Shown: positions 63,085 to 64,000 of the stretch, piece by piece
Position numbering within the stretch: the stretch's first letter is position 1
Layout of the letters: the number at the start of each line of letters is the position of its first letter
Assembly (NCBI GenBank): GCA_015178975.1
Contig: WHVD01000187.1
Coordinates: forward strand, 83,492 to 147,491
Source: Hysterangium stoloniferum
Lineage: Eukaryota; Basidiomycota; Agaricomycetes; Hysterangiales; Hysterangiaceae
Direction: 5' to 3'
Length of the DNA stretch: 64,000 nucleotides
Program-made: the position numbers and the translations under genes
The notes under the pieces: generated by a model
What the model saw: only the letters and a program-made list of their open reading frames with translations
The model's database searches: none
Told to the model about the DNA's origin: nothing

Positions 63085-64000
63085 ATCACATGCAGAAAGA
63101 GAAGCCATGAGGGGGAAAGAGGGCAACAAAAGTCAGAAACTCACATTCTGGGAAGATCATACCGAGAGAAATAAGCCATGAGAGACAGAAAAGGAGGAAA
63201 AAATCAAAAACTCACTTGCTGGGAAGAGCATGCCAAGGAAGATGAGCCATGAGGGGCAGACAAGGAGGAAAAGGTAAGAAGCTCACTTCCTGGGAAGAGC
63301 ATGCCAAAGGAGATGAGCCATGATGTGCAAACAAGGAAGAAAAGGTCAGAAACTCACTTCCTGGGAAGAGCATGCCAAGGAGATGAGCCATGATGGGTAG
63401 ACAAGGAGGAAAAGGTCAGAAACTCACAAGCTGGGAAGAGCATGCCAAGGGAGATAAGCCATGATGTGCAGACAAGGAGGAAAAGGTCAGAAACTCACAG
63501 ACTGGGAAGCGCATGCCAAGGGAGATCAACTGTGATGTCCAGACAAGGAGGAAAAGGTCAGAAACACACAGACTGGGAAGAGCATGCCAAGGGAGATGAG
63601 CCATGATGTGCAAACAAGGAAGAAAAGGTCAGAAACTCACTTGCTAGGAAGAGCATGCCAAGGGAGATGAGCCATGATGTGCAGACAAGGAGGAAAAGGT
63701 CAGAAACTCACTTCCTGGGAAGAGCATGCCAAGGGAGATGAGCCATGATGTGCAGACAAGGAGGAAAAGGTCAGAAACTCACTCGCTGGGAAGAGCATGC
63801 CAAGGGAGATGAGCCATGATGTACAGACAAGGAGGAAAAGGTCAGAAACTCACAGACTGGGAAGCGCATGCCAAGGGAGATCAACTGTGATGTCCAGACA
63901 AGGAGGAAAAGGTCAGAAACACACAGACTGGGAAGAGCATGCCAAGGGAGATGAGCCATGATGTGCAAACAAGGAAGAAAAGGTCAGAAACTCACAGACT
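63085..64000. repeat. 71-bp minisatellite with 355-bp higher-order unit
   Basis: About 13 units of GGGAAGAGCATGCCAAGGGA, GATGAGCCATGATGTGCAGA, CAAGGAGGAAAAGGTCAGAA and ACTCAC-like sequence, period 71 bp, continuing past the window end. A distinctive variant unit (GATCAACTGTGATGTCC) recurs at 63525 and 63881, and 63416-63613 is almost identical to 63771-63968, an offset of 355 bp (5 x 71). Because 71 is not a multiple of 3, open frames in it are not genes. Confidence 0.93.

Noticed and set aside
63416-63968. Two identical 65-residue reverse frames
   Set aside because: They are products of the 71-bp minisatellite higher-order repeat; the unit length shifts frame every copy.

Overview
The window looks like a repeat-dense stretch of a filamentous basidiomycete genome, probably an agaricomycete. 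The evidence is short introns of 46-65 bp with CTNAC branch points, fungal Ty3 elements with a chromodomain, Tc1-type DD34E transposons, a Helitron Rep relic and a fungal NLR-type alpha/beta-hydrolase gene. No bacterial operons, phage genes, rRNA or CRISPR arrays were seen. Species cannot be named from the sequence.

Most of the DNA is nested transposable elements, and target-site duplications (TSDs) let the nesting be read directly. (1) 1-4.0 kb has no recognisable gene. (2) 4.0-8.3 kb holds a degenerate minisatellite, a Helitron Rep relic, an old LTR fragment (family E) and a short Ty1/copia element with 129-bp LTRs and TSD AAAGG. (3) 8.9-10.6 kb holds the only apparently expressible host gene, a multi-exon alpha/beta hydrolase of the fungal NLR type. 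(4) 11.1-13.9 kb is a Ty3 pol tail carrying a 1.06-kb solo LTR, which itself carries an 812-bp solo LTR. (5) 15.76-37.89 kb is one Ty3/gypsy element (family A, about 8.6 kb without insertions) stretched to 22 kb. Its inserts are two stacked Tc1 elements, four or five solo LTRs and a complete 6.2-kb family B chromovirus. (6) 38-41 kb holds a MITE, a copia solo LTR and a fragment of an ISWI remodeller gene. (7) 41.9-48.1 kb is a third chromoviral pol relic hit by Tc1 family A, an LTR B fragment, and a family E LTR hit by Tc1 family B. (8) 48.9-51.0 kb holds intron-containing tRNA-Lys(CUU)-like repeats and a second copia solo LTR. (9) 51.1-60.9 kb is the stack Tc1-C, LTR B fragment, MITE, family C chromovirus, with an LTR B inside family C. 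(10) 61-64 kb holds LTR/gag starts and a 71-bp minisatellite with a 355-bp higher-order period.

The most interesting observation is that the two chromoviral families B and C each carry an antisense transcription unit between pol and the 3' LTR. Each has its own TATA box, three exons and two canonical introns at matching positions. Each encodes an acidic coiled-coil protein followed by a Cys pattern that fits the fungal Zn(II)2Cys6 DNA-binding cluster. The family B copy is open over 285 codons. The LTRs of the same family are packed with CGGACTCC words, so self-regulation through the LTR is a testable idea.

Both chromoviral elements have lost different parts of reverse transcriptase and so are probably non-autonomous. 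Divergence between copies is dominated by C/T and G/A changes, many at CpG, consistent with methylation of silenced repeats.
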